Positions 8,952 to 17,494 of a stretch of 64,000 bases of DNA are shown here, piece by piece. The notes under the pieces were generated by a model. That model was not told the origin of the DNA. It did not search any database and worked only from the letters and a program-made list of their open reading frames with translations. The stretch is from Simiduia curdlanivorans (lineage in GTDB: Bacteria > Pseudomonadota > Gammaproteobacteria > Pseudomonadales > Cellvibrionaceae): positions 2,336,001 to 2,400,000 of the forward strand of contig NZ_JAUFQG010000004.1 in NCBI RefSeq assembly GCF_030409605.1. The letters run 5' to 3'. Position 1 is the first letter of the stretch, and each line of letters begins with the position of its first letter. The translations under genes were made by a program, and so were the position numbers.

Positions 8952-9916
8952 GTGAGCCTAATACGTTTTCCATTGACTTCCCCTTTGCCTACGGCAAGCC
9001 TGCTGTTAGCGCCAAGTTTCGTGTCGAGTGCGAAGATTTCGTGGTCAATGAAATCTTAGGCTTCGAAGCGTCGGGCGAGGGCGAGCACGTGTTATTGGAA
9101 GTGTTAAAGCGCGACGACAACACGCCTTGGGTGGCCAAGCAAGTTGCGCGTATTGCAGGCGTGAAGCCAATGGATGTCGGCTACTGTGGGCTGAAAGACC
9201 GTCGCGCCGTTACCCGGCAATGGTTCAGTGTGTACCTGCCCAAGCCAAAAGCGATCGATTGGCGTCAGCTGAATTGCGAAACCATCCAATATTTGACACA
9301 CAAACAACACAATAAAAAGTTGCGCAGGGGCGAGCACGCCGCGAACCAATTTATTATTCGCCTGCGCGATGTTCAGGGCGATGTCGACGACATTGAGCAG
9401 CGCTTAGTTGCTATTAAAAACCAGGGCGTGCCCAACTATTTTGGTGAGCAGCGCTTTGGGCGCGAGCAGGCGAACCTGCATCAAGTTGATGAGTTATTTG
9501 CTCGCAAGGTGCGCACAAAAAATCAGCAGCAAAAGGGTATGGTTTTATCGGCTGCCCGCAGTTGGCTATTTAATCAAGTCTTGGCCGCAAGAGTGACGCG
9601 CGCCGATTGGCAGGCCTTGCTTGCCGGCGAGCCGGAACAAGTTGCCAGCGGTCCGCTGTGGGGCCGTGGCCGCAACCTAGCAACAGAAGCCTTGGGCCAA
9701 CTCGAGGCGGATGTTTTGCTGCCTTGGCAGGCCTGGTGTGATGGCTTGGAGCATGCGGGGTTGAGTCAAGAGCGTCGCGCCCTAGTGCAATCTCCGCTCG
9801 ATCTTGTCTGGCGCTGGGAGGGGCCGCACTTAGTGCTTGAATTCAGTTTGGCACCGGGTCAGTTTGCCACTTCGCTGCTCCGCGAGGTCGCCGGCTTAGA
9901 GCTGTTAGAAGAATAA
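8948..9916 (+). CDS. truD: tRNA pseudouridine(13) synthase TruD
   Basis: TruD isomerises U13 of tRNA-Glu. The catalytic Asp sits in GYCGLKDRRAVTRQWFSV near residue 80. A second conserved block is GVPNYFGEQRFG, followed by the insertion domain (TRADWQALLAG) and the closing PGQFATSLLREV. The length of 322 is slightly short but complete. It starts with GTG inside the end of ispF. In relatives surE follows; here the next gene is pcm. Confidence 0.95.
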   Translation: MSEPNTFSIDFPFAYGKPAVSAKFRVECEDFVVNEILGFEASGEGEHVLLEVLKRDDNTPWVAKQVARIAGVKPMDVGYCGLKDRRAVTRQWFSVYLPKPKAIDWRQLNCETIQYLTHKQHNKKLRRGEHAANQFIIRLRDVQGDVDDIEQRLVAIKNQGVPNYFGEQRFGREQANLHQVDELFARKVRTKNQQQKGMVLSAARSWLFNQVLAARVTRADWQALLAGEPEQVASGPLWGRGRNLATEALGQLEADVLLPWQAWCDGLEHAGLSQERRALVQSPLDLVWRWEGPHLVLEFSLAPGQFATSLLREVAGLELLEE

Positions 9917-10012
9917 GGCAATTTGGTTTGCTGTGATATAGTTCACGGCGATGCGAAGAGGCATTGGCCCTCGAACGACAATGAAAACAAGAATGAATTT
10001 GGGAGTTAATGC

Positions 10013-10684
10013 GTGACTAATCTCATGTTGCAGGGTGTCGGAATGACCTCTCAGCGCACCCGCGAGCGCCTGATTCAGCGGCTGATGGAGCAGGGCGTTA
10101 CCAATGAGCAGGTGCTCGATATTATTCGCAACACACCGCGCCATATTTTTCTAGATGAGGCCTTGTCTCATCGCGCCTACGAAGACTCTTCACTCCCTAT
10201 CGGTTTTGGTCAGACTTTATCTCAACCCTACATCGTCGCGCGTATGACAGAGCTGTTAATCGGCGCCTCGGGTAAGTTGGATAAAGTGCTGGAAATAGGC
10301 ACTGGCTCTGGCTATCAAACCGTGGTGCTGGCGCAACTGGTTAAGCAGCTATACAGCGTTGAACGCATTAAACCACTGCAGGATAAAGCTCGCGATCGGC
10401 TCAAGACGTTGGGTTTACGCAATGTGTTTTTGAAGCATGCCGATGGCGGCTTCGGTTGGCCAGAGAAAGGGCCCTACGACGCAATTTTAAGTGCTGCGGC
10501 ACCGAGAGTGGTACCTGAAAGCCTCAAGCAACAGCTGGCACCGGGCGGCGTTCTAGTCATTCCGGTGGGCGGCGAGCAACAAGAACTACAACTAATTATG
10601 CGCGATGGCGATTCAAATACCTTCGTCACCCGCAGCATCGAACCGGTAAAATTTGTGCCTTTATTGTCTGGCACAACCCGCTAA
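10013..10684 (+). CDS. pcm: Protein-L-isoaspartate O-methyltransferase
   Basis: Pcm methylates isoaspartyl residues to start repair of aged proteins, using S-adenosylmethionine. The core MTSQRTRERLIQRLMEQG, LPIGFGQTLSQPYIVARM and SAM motif LEIGTGSGYQTVVLAQ are all present. The GTG at 10013 lies 7 nt after GGGAG (10001-10005), so this start is well supported and gives a short extension MTNLMLQGVG before the usual MTSQ. That extension is usual where pcm overlaps surE, yet surE is absent upstream. Confidence 0.95.
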   Translation: MTNLMLQGVGMTSQRTRERLIQRLMEQGVTNEQVLDIIRNTPRHIFLDEALSHRAYEDSSLPIGFGQTLSQPYIVARMTELLIGASGKLDKVLEIGTGSGYQTVVLAQLVKQLYSVERIKPLQDKARDRLKTLGLRNVFLKHADGGFGWPEKGPYDAILSAAAPRVVPESLKQQLAPGGVLVIPVGGEQQELQLIMRDGDSNTFVTRSIEPVKFVPLLSGTTR

Positions 10685-10704
10685 TTAACCACGGTTTCCT
10701 AACT

Positions 10705-11649
10705 ATGAACGCGATAATTCGACGGTTTTTGCCTATTTATTTGAAAGGCATGGCAATGGGGGCCGCGGATGTCGTTCCGGGTGTTTCCGGTGGCACGGTG
10801 GCGTTTGTAACGGGGATTTACGACGAGTTTCTAAACTCACTGCAAAGTATTCGACCTTCGACATTGAAGCTGCTCTTTACTGAGGGACCGGCGAGTGCTT
10901 GGCGGGCCATCAATGGTAATTTTTTGATCGCGGTTATTGCGGGTATTGCCACCAGCTTGTTTACCTTTGCCGGCATTATCAGTTACTGCTTGGCCACTTA
11001 CCCACTACTCGTGTGGTCGCTATTTTTTGGTTTGATTTTCGCATCCTCCGTTTACATGTATCGTCAGCTCGAAAGCCGTGGTTGGCCGCAAATTATCGGT
11101 TTGCTCGTCGGTTTACTGATTGCCTGGGGGATTAGTATCGTTCGGCCAACCGAATTCCCCCCCTATGATTGGATGTTGTTTTTCGCCGGCGCGCTGGCAA
11201 TCTGCGCGATGATTTTACCGGGTATTTCGGGCAGCTTTATTTTATTGCTCATAGGCGCCTACCCACTGTTTTTACATGCGCTGAAAACACCTGACTTTGT
11301 TATGTTGGGTTATTTTATCGGCGGCTGTGTGGTTGGCCTTCTGCTGTTCTCCCATGTGTTGGGTTGGCTCTTGTCGCGATTCCGAGCGCTCACCTTATCG
11401 GTGTTAACGGGCTTTTTGTTTGGCTCGCTCAGTGTTATCTGGCCGTGGAAGCACGTGCTGGAGACGCGGGTTAATAGCAAAGGCGCGACAGTGCCTTTTA
11501 TCCAAGAAAATGTGCTGCCACTACAATTTGAAACCTTGACCGGCGCTGATTCTCAGTGGCCGCTTTGCCTTTTAGCGGCAATATTGGGTTGTATACTGGT
11601 ATTTGGCATTGAATGGGTGGCCAAGCAGGTGGAACGTAAGTCCTCTTGA
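10705..11649 (+). CDS. popT: DUF368 polyprenyl-phosphate transporter, PopT family
   Basis: This is a polytopic inner-membrane protein with about eight hydrophobic segments. The N-terminal signature GAADVVPGVSGGTVAFVTGIYDEF and its inverted echo MILPGISGSFILLLIGAYPLF mark DUF368. Members of this family were recently shown to recycle undecaprenyl phosphate across the membrane (PopT). The function is assigned by family, not proven here. It sits between pcm and nlpD, so it is next to another cell-envelope gene. Confidence 0.88.
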   Translation: MNAIIRRFLPIYLKGMAMGAADVVPGVSGGTVAFVTGIYDEFLNSLQSIRPSTLKLLFTEGPASAWRAINGNFLIAVIAGIATSLFTFAGIISYCLATYPLLVWSLFFGLIFASSVYMYRQLESRGWPQIIGLLVGLLIAWGISIVRPTEFPPYDWMLFFAGALAICAMILPGISGSFILLLIGAYPLFLHALKTPDFVMLGYFIGGCVVGLLLFSHVLGWLLSRFRALTLSVLTGFLFGSLSVIWPWKHVLETRVNSKGATVPFIQENVLPLQFETLTGADSQWPLCLLAAILGCILVFGIEWVAKQVERKSS

Positions 11650-11769
11650 AATCAACGTCTATTGCTCTGGAAATGGCTTTTCGTCACATTTTAAAGGTTA
11701 TATTTTTAGACGAATTTGAAATAACTTATGGTTATTAATTGCTATTCGAAATATATCAGTGCGGGATAA

Positions 11770-12579
11770 ATGAGCCGAAATAGTGTAAAACAAATAGCCG
11801 CTCTAAGTGCGTGGTGTGGCCAAGGTGGCAGATATTTGCTCTTGGCATTGGCCGTGTACATGGTTATTAGTTGTACATCAGGCGGCGGAATGGCACCCGT
11901 TAGCGATAGAACCAGCCCTTCCTACACCAACGCGCCGCAATACCATCTGGTTCAAAAAGGCGACACTCTCTACTCGATCGCCTGGCGCTATGGTGTTGAT
12001 TATAAAGAACTTTCTGCCAGAAACGGTATTTCAAAAGGGTACATTATTTATCCGGGGCAAAAAATCTACCTAAATACCAGTAATCCGAAGGTGACTACTA
12101 AGTCACCAGGTGTCAAAAAACCGTCGCAGGCCACTTCACGAACCACAGTGGCCAAAACACCTATGCCTACCAGCGCCAAGCCACCAGTCGCTCAGGCAAC
12201 TTATAACCATTTCACTTGGCAGTGGCCAGCGCGAGGGAGAATCATTCGCAATTACTCGCCAAAAAGTGGCTTGAATAAGGGGATTGATATTGAAGGGCGT
12301 TTAGGAGAGCCTGTGCTTTCCGCTGCACCGGGAACGGTGGTGTATTCGGGGGACGGTTTAAGGGGTTATGGGAAGCTCCTCATTATTAAACACAATGACA
12401 CCTTCCTAAGTGCCTACGCACATAACCATAAGTTATTAGTAAAAGAAGGAGAAAGTGTTAAAGGCAATCAGAAAATTGCCGAAATAGGGTCAAGTGGTAC
12501 TGATACCACTAAGCTGCACTTCGAAATACGACGCGAAGGAAAACCGGTGGATCCACTGCAGTATTTACCTAAACGGTAG
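11770..12579 (+). CDS. nlpD: NlpD-type LysM/M23 lipoprotein, amidase activator
   Basis: The N-terminus has a hydrophobic stretch and a lipobox-like VISC near residue 35, so it is probably an outer-membrane lipoprotein. A LysM domain (about 56-101, YHLVQKGDTLYSIAWRYG) precedes a Pro/Thr/Lys linker and an M23 fold (about 155-265). The metal-binding residues are degenerate (NKGID in place of an H-x-x-x-D motif), as in NlpD and EnvC, which activate amidases rather than cut peptidoglycan. It is followed by rpoS, the standard order, and rpoS promoters often lie inside this gene. Confidence 0.93.
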   Translation: MSRNSVKQIAALSAWCGQGGRYLLLALAVYMVISCTSGGGMAPVSDRTSPSYTNAPQYHLVQKGDTLYSIAWRYGVDYKELSARNGISKGYIIYPGQKIYLNTSNPKVTTKSPGVKKPSQATSRTTVAKTPMPTSAKPPVAQATYNHFTWQWPARGRIIRNYSPKSGLNKGIDIEGRLGEPVLSAAPGTVVYSGDGLRGYGKLLIIKHNDTFLSAYAHNHKLLVKEGESVKGNQKIAEIGSSGTDTTKLHFEIRREGKPVDPLQYLPKR

Positions 12580-12742
12580 TGGATAAAACAACTGGGCGTG
12601 AAGTGAGTGTAAGCCGACATTTAGCCAATAATGATAAGCAGTACAAACTGCAGGCTAAATAGTCCGTCAAGGGTGTAGGGTTTGGGAAGCGCTAGTCGGT
12701 GCTTTCGTGGATTTTGCTAACCGAGAAAAAAGGGCTAGAACT

Positions 12743-13735
12743 ATGGCAGTACAAAATAACAGGGACATTGAATCCTACGGAAATGATGACGTTCTGGTGC
12801 ATGGGGCAGATGAGTTATTAAAGACCAAGCACAAAGACAGTAAAAGCGACAAGACACGTTTAACCAGTGCCTTCGAAGAGGCTGGTACCTACCAAAAAAC
12901 GCTAGATGCAACGCAGCTATACCTCAATGAAATAGGCTTTTCCCCGCTCTTATCGGCGGAAGAAGAAGTCTATTTTTCTCGCAAAGCCCTGAAGGGCGAT
13001 GAAAGTGCTCGAAAGCGTATGATCGAGAGCAACCTACGTTTGGTTGTTAAGATTGCGCGTCGCTACGTTAATCGTGGTTTAGCACTGTTAGATTTAATTG
13101 AAGAAGGCAATTTAGGCTTGATTCGGGCCGTGGAAAAATTTGACCCCGAAAGAGGGTTTCGCTTTTCTACCTACGCGACCTGGTGGATTCGTCAGACCAT
13201 CGAGCGCGCCATCATGAATCAAACTCGCACCATTCGCTTACCCATTCATGTGGTGAAGGAGCTCAATGTCTACTTGCGCGCAGCGCGCGAGCTTACACAG
13301 AAGCTAGATCACGAGCCCACGCCCGATGAAATTGCCGCGTTACTAGAGAAGCCTGTGGCCGATGTAGAGCGCATGCTGAAGCTGAATGAGCGCGTAACGT
13401 CAATGGACGTACCCATGGGGCCGTCGTCTGACAAAGCGTTAGTCGACTCAATTCCCGATCAACAAGAATCTGATCCAGTGATGTTGTTGCAGGATACGGA
13501 TTTGCACGACAGCCTCGACGGCTGGTTGTGCGAGTTGACCGAGAAGCAGCGCGAAGTTATCGCAAGGCGTTTTGGCTTGCGCGGCTTTGAAACCAGCACC
13601 CTTGAAGAAGTGGGGCGCGAAATTGGCTTAACTCGCGAGCGAGTACGTCAAATTCAGGTTGAAGCGCTCAAGCGCTTGCGCGATATTTTGGAAAAGCAAG
13701 GTCTTGATGGCGACGCACTTTTTGGTGCTGCATAG
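12743..13735 (+). CDS. rpoS: RNA polymerase sigma factor RpoS
   Basis: RpoS is the stationary-phase and general stress sigma factor. Region 1.2 (TQLYLNEIGFSPLLSAEEE), region 2 (FSTYATWWIRQTIERAIMNQ) and region 4.2 (LEEVGREIGLTRERVRQIQ) are clear. The frame is open from a GTG at 12707, but ATG 12743 has AGGG 8 nt upstream and gives the usual length, 330 residues. It converges on the RNase II gene, with a shared palindromic terminator between them. Confidence 0.97.
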   Translation: MAVQNNRDIESYGNDDVLVHGADELLKTKHKDSKSDKTRLTSAFEEAGTYQKTLDATQLYLNEIGFSPLLSAEEEVYFSRKALKGDESARKRMIESNLRLVVKIARRYVNRGLALLDLIEEGNLGLIRAVEKFDPERGFRFSTYATWWIRQTIERAIMNQTRTIRLPIHVVKELNVYLRAARELTQKLDHEPTPDEIAALLEKPVADVERMLKLNERVTSMDVPMGPSSDKALVDSIPDQQESDPVMLLQDTDLHDSLDGWLCELTEKQREVIARRFGLRGFETSTLEEVGREIGLTRERVRQIQVEALKRLRDILEKQGLDGDALFGAA

Positions 13736-13754
13736 AGAAACGTTTTCAAGTGAC

Positions 13755-13787
13755 AAAAATAAACCCGACTCGTTCGGGTTTATTTTT
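13755..13787. terminator. Bidirectional terminator between rpoS and rnb
   Basis: A perfect 14-bp stem, AAAAATAAACCCGA (13755-13768) with TCGGGTTTATTTTT (13774-13787), has loop CTCGT. The A-run on one side and T-run on the other suit both transcription directions. Confidence 0.93.
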
Positions 13788-13796
13788 GCCTGCCAT

Positions 13797-15767
13797 TTAG
13801 CTAACCAGTGAAAAATGTAATTTCCGCGTATCGCTCTCAATAGAGTCGAGTTTCACGGTGACATTGGCATCTAGGTGCAACACAGTTTCAGCGCCCTCGG
13901 CGTCGTTCAGGGTTAACGTCAGCGCGATCGGGTCAAAGGCCGGTTTGCACTCGCGATTTCTCACCAGTACGAAGCCTTCGGCGCCGTTGGCATCGAGGCG
14001 AACGCCAACCCCGGCACTGTTCACCATGCTTATTTGGCCGCTAAATGTCTGGCCGATAAAGTTCTGTAAGTATTGGCACACCAGCCAGCTCTCCGCTTGC
14101 TTTACCGCTTGCCGACCTTTGCTAATGGCGAGTTGCAATTCGGCGGCTAGCTCGGTCGAGGCGCTGCTGCAATTTTGGTTTGCCAGCCATGCGCAAATGA
14201 CCTGCTGGTTATGCAGGTCGTGATAGCGGCGAATGGGTGAGGTAATAGTGGCGTAATGCTTGAAGCCCAAGCCGAGGTGGGGCTCTGCCTCGAAGCGTAA
14301 TTGGCCGGGTTGCAGCTGGCGCCGAAAGTTCGACAGCAAGCGCTGTTCGCCTCTCGACTCAAGGCCTTTAACCAGCGCTAGGTAACCTTCTAAAGTGGTT
14401 GGATCTAAAGCGGCTTCAGGCTGTCCGGCAAGCATTTGCTGCAGTGTTTCCAGCCGCTCGGGCTTTGGGCCTGCGTGCGTAGAATAAATACCGGGCAATT
14501 TTTCGCGCGCAAATAACTCTCCGGCGGCGATGTTGGCGGCTAGCATGGCTTCTTCGACAATTTGATGCGCTTGGGTGCGGGCAAGAATATGGATCTTGGC
14601 AATTTTCTGCGCCTCGGTGAGTTCGAATTCATAGTCGGGACGATCATCCATGATGAGGGTGTTAACCGCTCGCCACTCGCGCCTAATTGCGCTCCACTGA
14701 AAGAGTGCATCGATACAAGCATGATGGTCTGGGCTAAGCGCGTCTTTGGTGCCGAGTAAGTAATTGGCAACCTGTTGGTAGTTCAATCTGCCTTTCGACT
14801 GGATATTAGCGCGCTCAAACGTGACCTCACCCATGGCACCGGTTGGGTCGAACTGCATCTGTACGACTAGCGCGCGACGCACCGCACCCTCCATCAGCGA
14901 TAGGCTTTGGTGCGACAATATTTCCGGTAGCATCATTTGATGATTGCCGGGGAAGTAGAGTGTGTTTGCGAGTTGGTGGGCGGTCGTTAAAATGTTGCTG
15001 GTGTCGGGAATTAAACTGCTGGGCTGGGCGATGGCCACTCGAATAATGGTTTCGCCATTATCGGCATTATCTATGTGGATGGCGTCATCCATGTCTTGGG
15101 TATTGGCGGAATCAATGGTGACGAAATGCAGCTCAGTTAGATCTGTCCAGCCTTCATCATCGGCTTTGGTGTTGGTGAAGGCTTGATGAATGCGCTGCGC
15201 TTCAAGATTATTTTCTGTATGCAATTGGGTTGCATTAAAAGGAATATCAAATTTCGCGCACATATATTTAGTTTCGATGCCGGCGCTGCTATCTGAACCT
15301 AAGTTGATGTCGATACTAGCCTGCGCTTTACCTTGGCTGTGAAACGGGTGTTGCTGGATGCTGCAGAGTAAATAGTCGCCAGGCGCTGCATGCTTGCGCG
15401 CCTTTGGCGGTAAAAAAATCCAGCGGCTGAGCTGCGGCAGATCCGGCGCGACAAAATGGCCCTGGCCACGCACCACGTATTTGCCAACAAATTGTGTCAG
15501 TGGCGACTCGATAAGCTTTTCAAGGCTAGCCTCGAATTTACCGGATTGTTTGCCGTCGTTTACTTCGCTAATGAGCGCTTCAACCCGATCGCCGGGCAGC
15601 ACTCGGTCCATTTGCTCTGGCGCTAAGAATGCATCTCGCCCGTCATCCAAATGCAAAAAACCAAAGCGCGATTGCGTGCCTCGAACTGTGCCTGTGGCTA
15701 TGTCTCGGTTGTCGCGAATGGTTTGTTTCAGCTGCGATAATTGCTGCAGGGCTGATATATCAAGCAT
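13797..15767 (-). CDS. rnb: Exoribonuclease II (RNase II)
   Basis: RNase II degrades single-stranded RNA 3' to 5'. The order is an N-terminal cold-shock domain (GTVRGTQSRFGFLHLDDGRDAF), the RNB catalytic core with VTIDSANTQDMDDAI carrying the metal-binding aspartates, and a C-terminal S1 domain (FSGQISMVNSAGVGVRL). The length fits RNase II rather than RNase R, which is longer. The frame is open to 15803, but MLDISALQQL at 15767 matches the family N-terminus. It is convergent with rpoS. Confidence 0.9.
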   Translation of the reverse strand: MLDISALQQLSQLKQTIRDNRDIATGTVRGTQSRFGFLHLDDGRDAFLAPEQMDRVLPGDRVEALISEVNDGKQSGKFEASLEKLIESPLTQFVGKYVVRGQGHFVAPDLPQLSRWIFLPPKARKHAAPGDYLLCSIQQHPFHSQGKAQASIDINLGSDSSAGIETKYMCAKFDIPFNATQLHTENNLEAQRIHQAFTNTKADDEGWTDLTELHFVTIDSANTQDMDDAIHIDNADNGETIIRVAIAQPSSLIPDTSNILTTAHQLANTLYFPGNHQMMLPEILSHQSLSLMEGAVRRALVVQMQFDPTGAMGEVTFERANIQSKGRLNYQQVANYLLGTKDALSPDHHACIDALFQWSAIRREWRAVNTLIMDDRPDYEFELTEAQKIAKIHILARTQAHQIVEEAMLAANIAAGELFAREKLPGIYSTHAGPKPERLETLQQMLAGQPEAALDPTTLEGYLALVKGLESRGEQRLLSNFRRQLQPGQLRFEAEPHLGLGFKHYATITSPIRRYHDLHNQQVICAWLANQNCSSASTELAAELQLAISKGRQAVKQAESWLVCQYLQNFIGQTFSGQISMVNSAGVGVRLDANGAEGFVLVRNRECKPAFDPIALTLTLNDAEGAETVLHLDANVTVKLDSIESDTRKLHFSLVS

Positions 15768-15890
15768 GGGGTATTCTCGAGGCAAAAATTGGGCGCTCAT
15801 CATACCAAAACCTGACCGCTATCGCTGCAAGTTGGTCCAGTATCGAAGCGGCGGTCGGCGCCAAGCTAGGCTGGCGTTGCCGAGATGGCA

Positions 15891-16502
15891 CTAAGCTCTG
15901 CTAAATAGCTCGCCGACGCACTGGCATATTTCATCGAGATGGTTTGAATCGGCGTAGACACCGTCGATAACCAGTTGGGCGAGGCCGTGTAAGGTGCCCC
16001 AAGTCACTTGCGTGAGCCTCAAGCTGTCTTGGTCGTGCGGCAGAATACCCATTGCTTGCCAGGCTTTAACGGCGTTCAAGTGTTGTTTGAAAGATTGATA
16101 GGCCACGCCCTTCAGGCTGTCATCGGCCAAATTTTGGCGCCAGAGGGTATGGCCAAACATCAAGCCATAGCGGGCGGGATTTTGTGTCGCGTAGTTGAGG
16201 TAGTTTCGGGCAAATAGCCCGTAGCGCTGTGCTGGGGATAGGTCGCTTTGCTGGCCGAGGCCCGCCATGATGGACTCGAGCTCGGCAAAGCCTTCGGCGG
16301 CAATGGCACACAGCAGCGCATGCTTATCCTTAAAGTGGTGATACAGGGCGGTTCGAGATACGCCCACCTTATCTGCTAGCCTTCTTAGGCTAAGGCTATC
16401 GATGCCCTCACTCGCCAATAGCTTGGCAGCCTCTTGCAACAGGCTTTGGCGCAGGTCGCCGTGGTGATAGGGGCGAGAGTCTTTCGTGGATGCTTTATTC
16501 AT
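15891..16502 (-). CDS. TetR-family transcriptional regulator
   Basis: The N-terminal helix-turn-helix (about 30-60, SLRRLADKVGVSRTALYHHF) is a typical TetR_N domain. The C-terminal part is alpha-helical and resembles the WHG-type ligand domain (RYGLMFGHTLWR). It is divergent from the dienoyl-CoA isomerase/fadH pair and the shared 113-bp gap holds two operator-like palindromes. It most likely represses that pair and itself, released by an acyl-CoA or fatty acid. The ligand is inferred from neighbours only. Confidence 0.9.
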   Translation of the reverse strand: MNKASTKDSRPYHHGDLRQSLLQEAAKLLASEGIDSLSLRRLADKVGVSRTALYHHFKDKHALLCAIAAEGFAELESIMAGLGQQSDLSPAQRYGLFARNYLNYATQNPARYGLMFGHTLWRQNLADDSLKGVAYQSFKQHLNAVKAWQAMGILPHDQDSLRLTQVTWGTLHGLAQLVIDGVYADSNHLDEICQCVGELFSRA

Positions 16503-16520
16503 GGCGAGAATCTATCAGTG

Positions 16521-16564
16521 TATCTTGACACTGTCAAAATAGAGCTTTATCTTGACGCTGTAAA
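16521..16564 (+). promoter_or_regulatory. Promoter and paired TetR operator candidates
   Basis: TTGACACTGTCAA (16525-16537) is a perfect palindrome about one base. A second, imperfect copy TTGACGCTGTAAA lies at 16552-16564. Both are preceded by TATC, giving a 27-bp direct repeat. TTGACA (16525-16530), a 17-bp spacer and TATCTT (16548-16553) form a sigma-70-like promoter toward the isomerase gene, so repressor binding would block it. Confidence 0.7.
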
Positions 16565-16615
16565 GTTTATGCTAGGCAGACTGTTCTGCCGGTTAACGGC
16601 TTAAAAGGAGAGGTT

Positions 16616-17482
16616 ATGCACCCCTTACAGACCGAGCTTGCCGATATGGCGGCACTATCGTTAAAAATTGAAGGCGCGGTGGCGCACTTGGTGTTGAATC
16701 GGCCGGAGGCCCTTAACACCCTCAATACGGCGTTTTGGCAGGAGCTGCCCAAGGCATTGCGTGCCATCGGCGCCACGGCGGATATTCGCGCCTTAATCAT
16801 TTCCTCGACCGGTAAGCACTTTACCGCGGGCATGGACTTAAACGTTTTTGCCGGCCTTAACGGCCCTGAATTTCAGCTAGAGGCCTCGCGTCGGGCCGAA
16901 ATGATTCGACGCTGGGTGCTCGAGCTGCAAGCCTGCTTTAACTTGCTTGAAGAGATTCGCATACCCGTGCTCATGGCCGTTCAAGGCGGTTGTATCGGCG
17001 GCGGTATCGACATGATCGCCGCGGCTGACTGTCGTTACGCGACAGAAGATGCCTTTTTTACCATCAAAGAAATCGATTTGGCGATGACGGCCGATCTCGG
17101 CACCTTGCAGCGCCTGCCCACTCTGATGCCTCAGGGCGTGGTGCGAGAGCTGGCCTATACCGGGCGAAAATTTAACGCCCAAGAGGCCATGCGTCACGGC
17201 TTAATCAACGAAGTCTATAGCGATCACGACACCATGATCGAGTCTGTGATGGCCATTGCGCAAACCATTGCGGGGCACTCTCCCATGGCCATACATGGCA
17301 CCAAAGAAATGTTGAATTATGCGCGCGATAATACCGTGGCAGAGGGATTGCGCTATGCCGCTACTTGGCAGAGCGGCATGTTCCATGCGCACGAAGTGCT
17401 CGAGGCCATGAGTGCTAGCTTCGAAAAACGTGCGCCCGTGTTTGAAAACTTACAACCCAATATTGCAAAAATAACCCGCTAG
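16616..17482 (+). CDS. Crotonase, probable delta3,5-delta2,4-dienoyl-CoA isomerase
   Basis: The crotonase fold shows the CoA/oxyanion motifs TGKHFTAGMDL and QGGCIGGGIDMIAAADCRYA. The stretch FFTIKEIDLAMTADLGTLQRLP carries the acidic residues and LGTLQRLP pattern of ECH1-type dienoyl-CoA isomerases, not ordinary enoyl-CoA hydratases. Such enzymes move double bonds during beta-oxidation of fatty acids with odd-position unsaturation. A GGAGAGG precedes the ATG. It lies 12 bp before fadH, which acts in the same auxiliary route, supporting the call. Confidence 0.82.
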   Translation: MHPLQTELADMAALSLKIEGAVAHLVLNRPEALNTLNTAFWQELPKALRAIGATADIRALIISSTGKHFTAGMDLNVFAGLNGPEFQLEASRRAEMIRRWVLELQACFNLLEEIRIPVLMAVQGGCIGGGIDMIAAADCRYATEDAFFTIKEIDLAMTADLGTLQRLPTLMPQGVVRELAYTGRKFNAQEAMRHGLINEVYSDHDTMIESVMAIAQTIAGHSPMAIHGTKEMLNYARDNTVAEGLRYAATWQSGMFHAHEVLEAMSASFEKRAPVFENLQPNIAKITR

Positions 17483-17494
17483 AGTGAGACAGCT

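Noticed and set aside
13858..15904. Plus-strand open frames opposite the RNase II gene
   Set aside because: The minus-strand frame encodes a full RNase II with all domains; the plus-strand frames are its antisense shadows.
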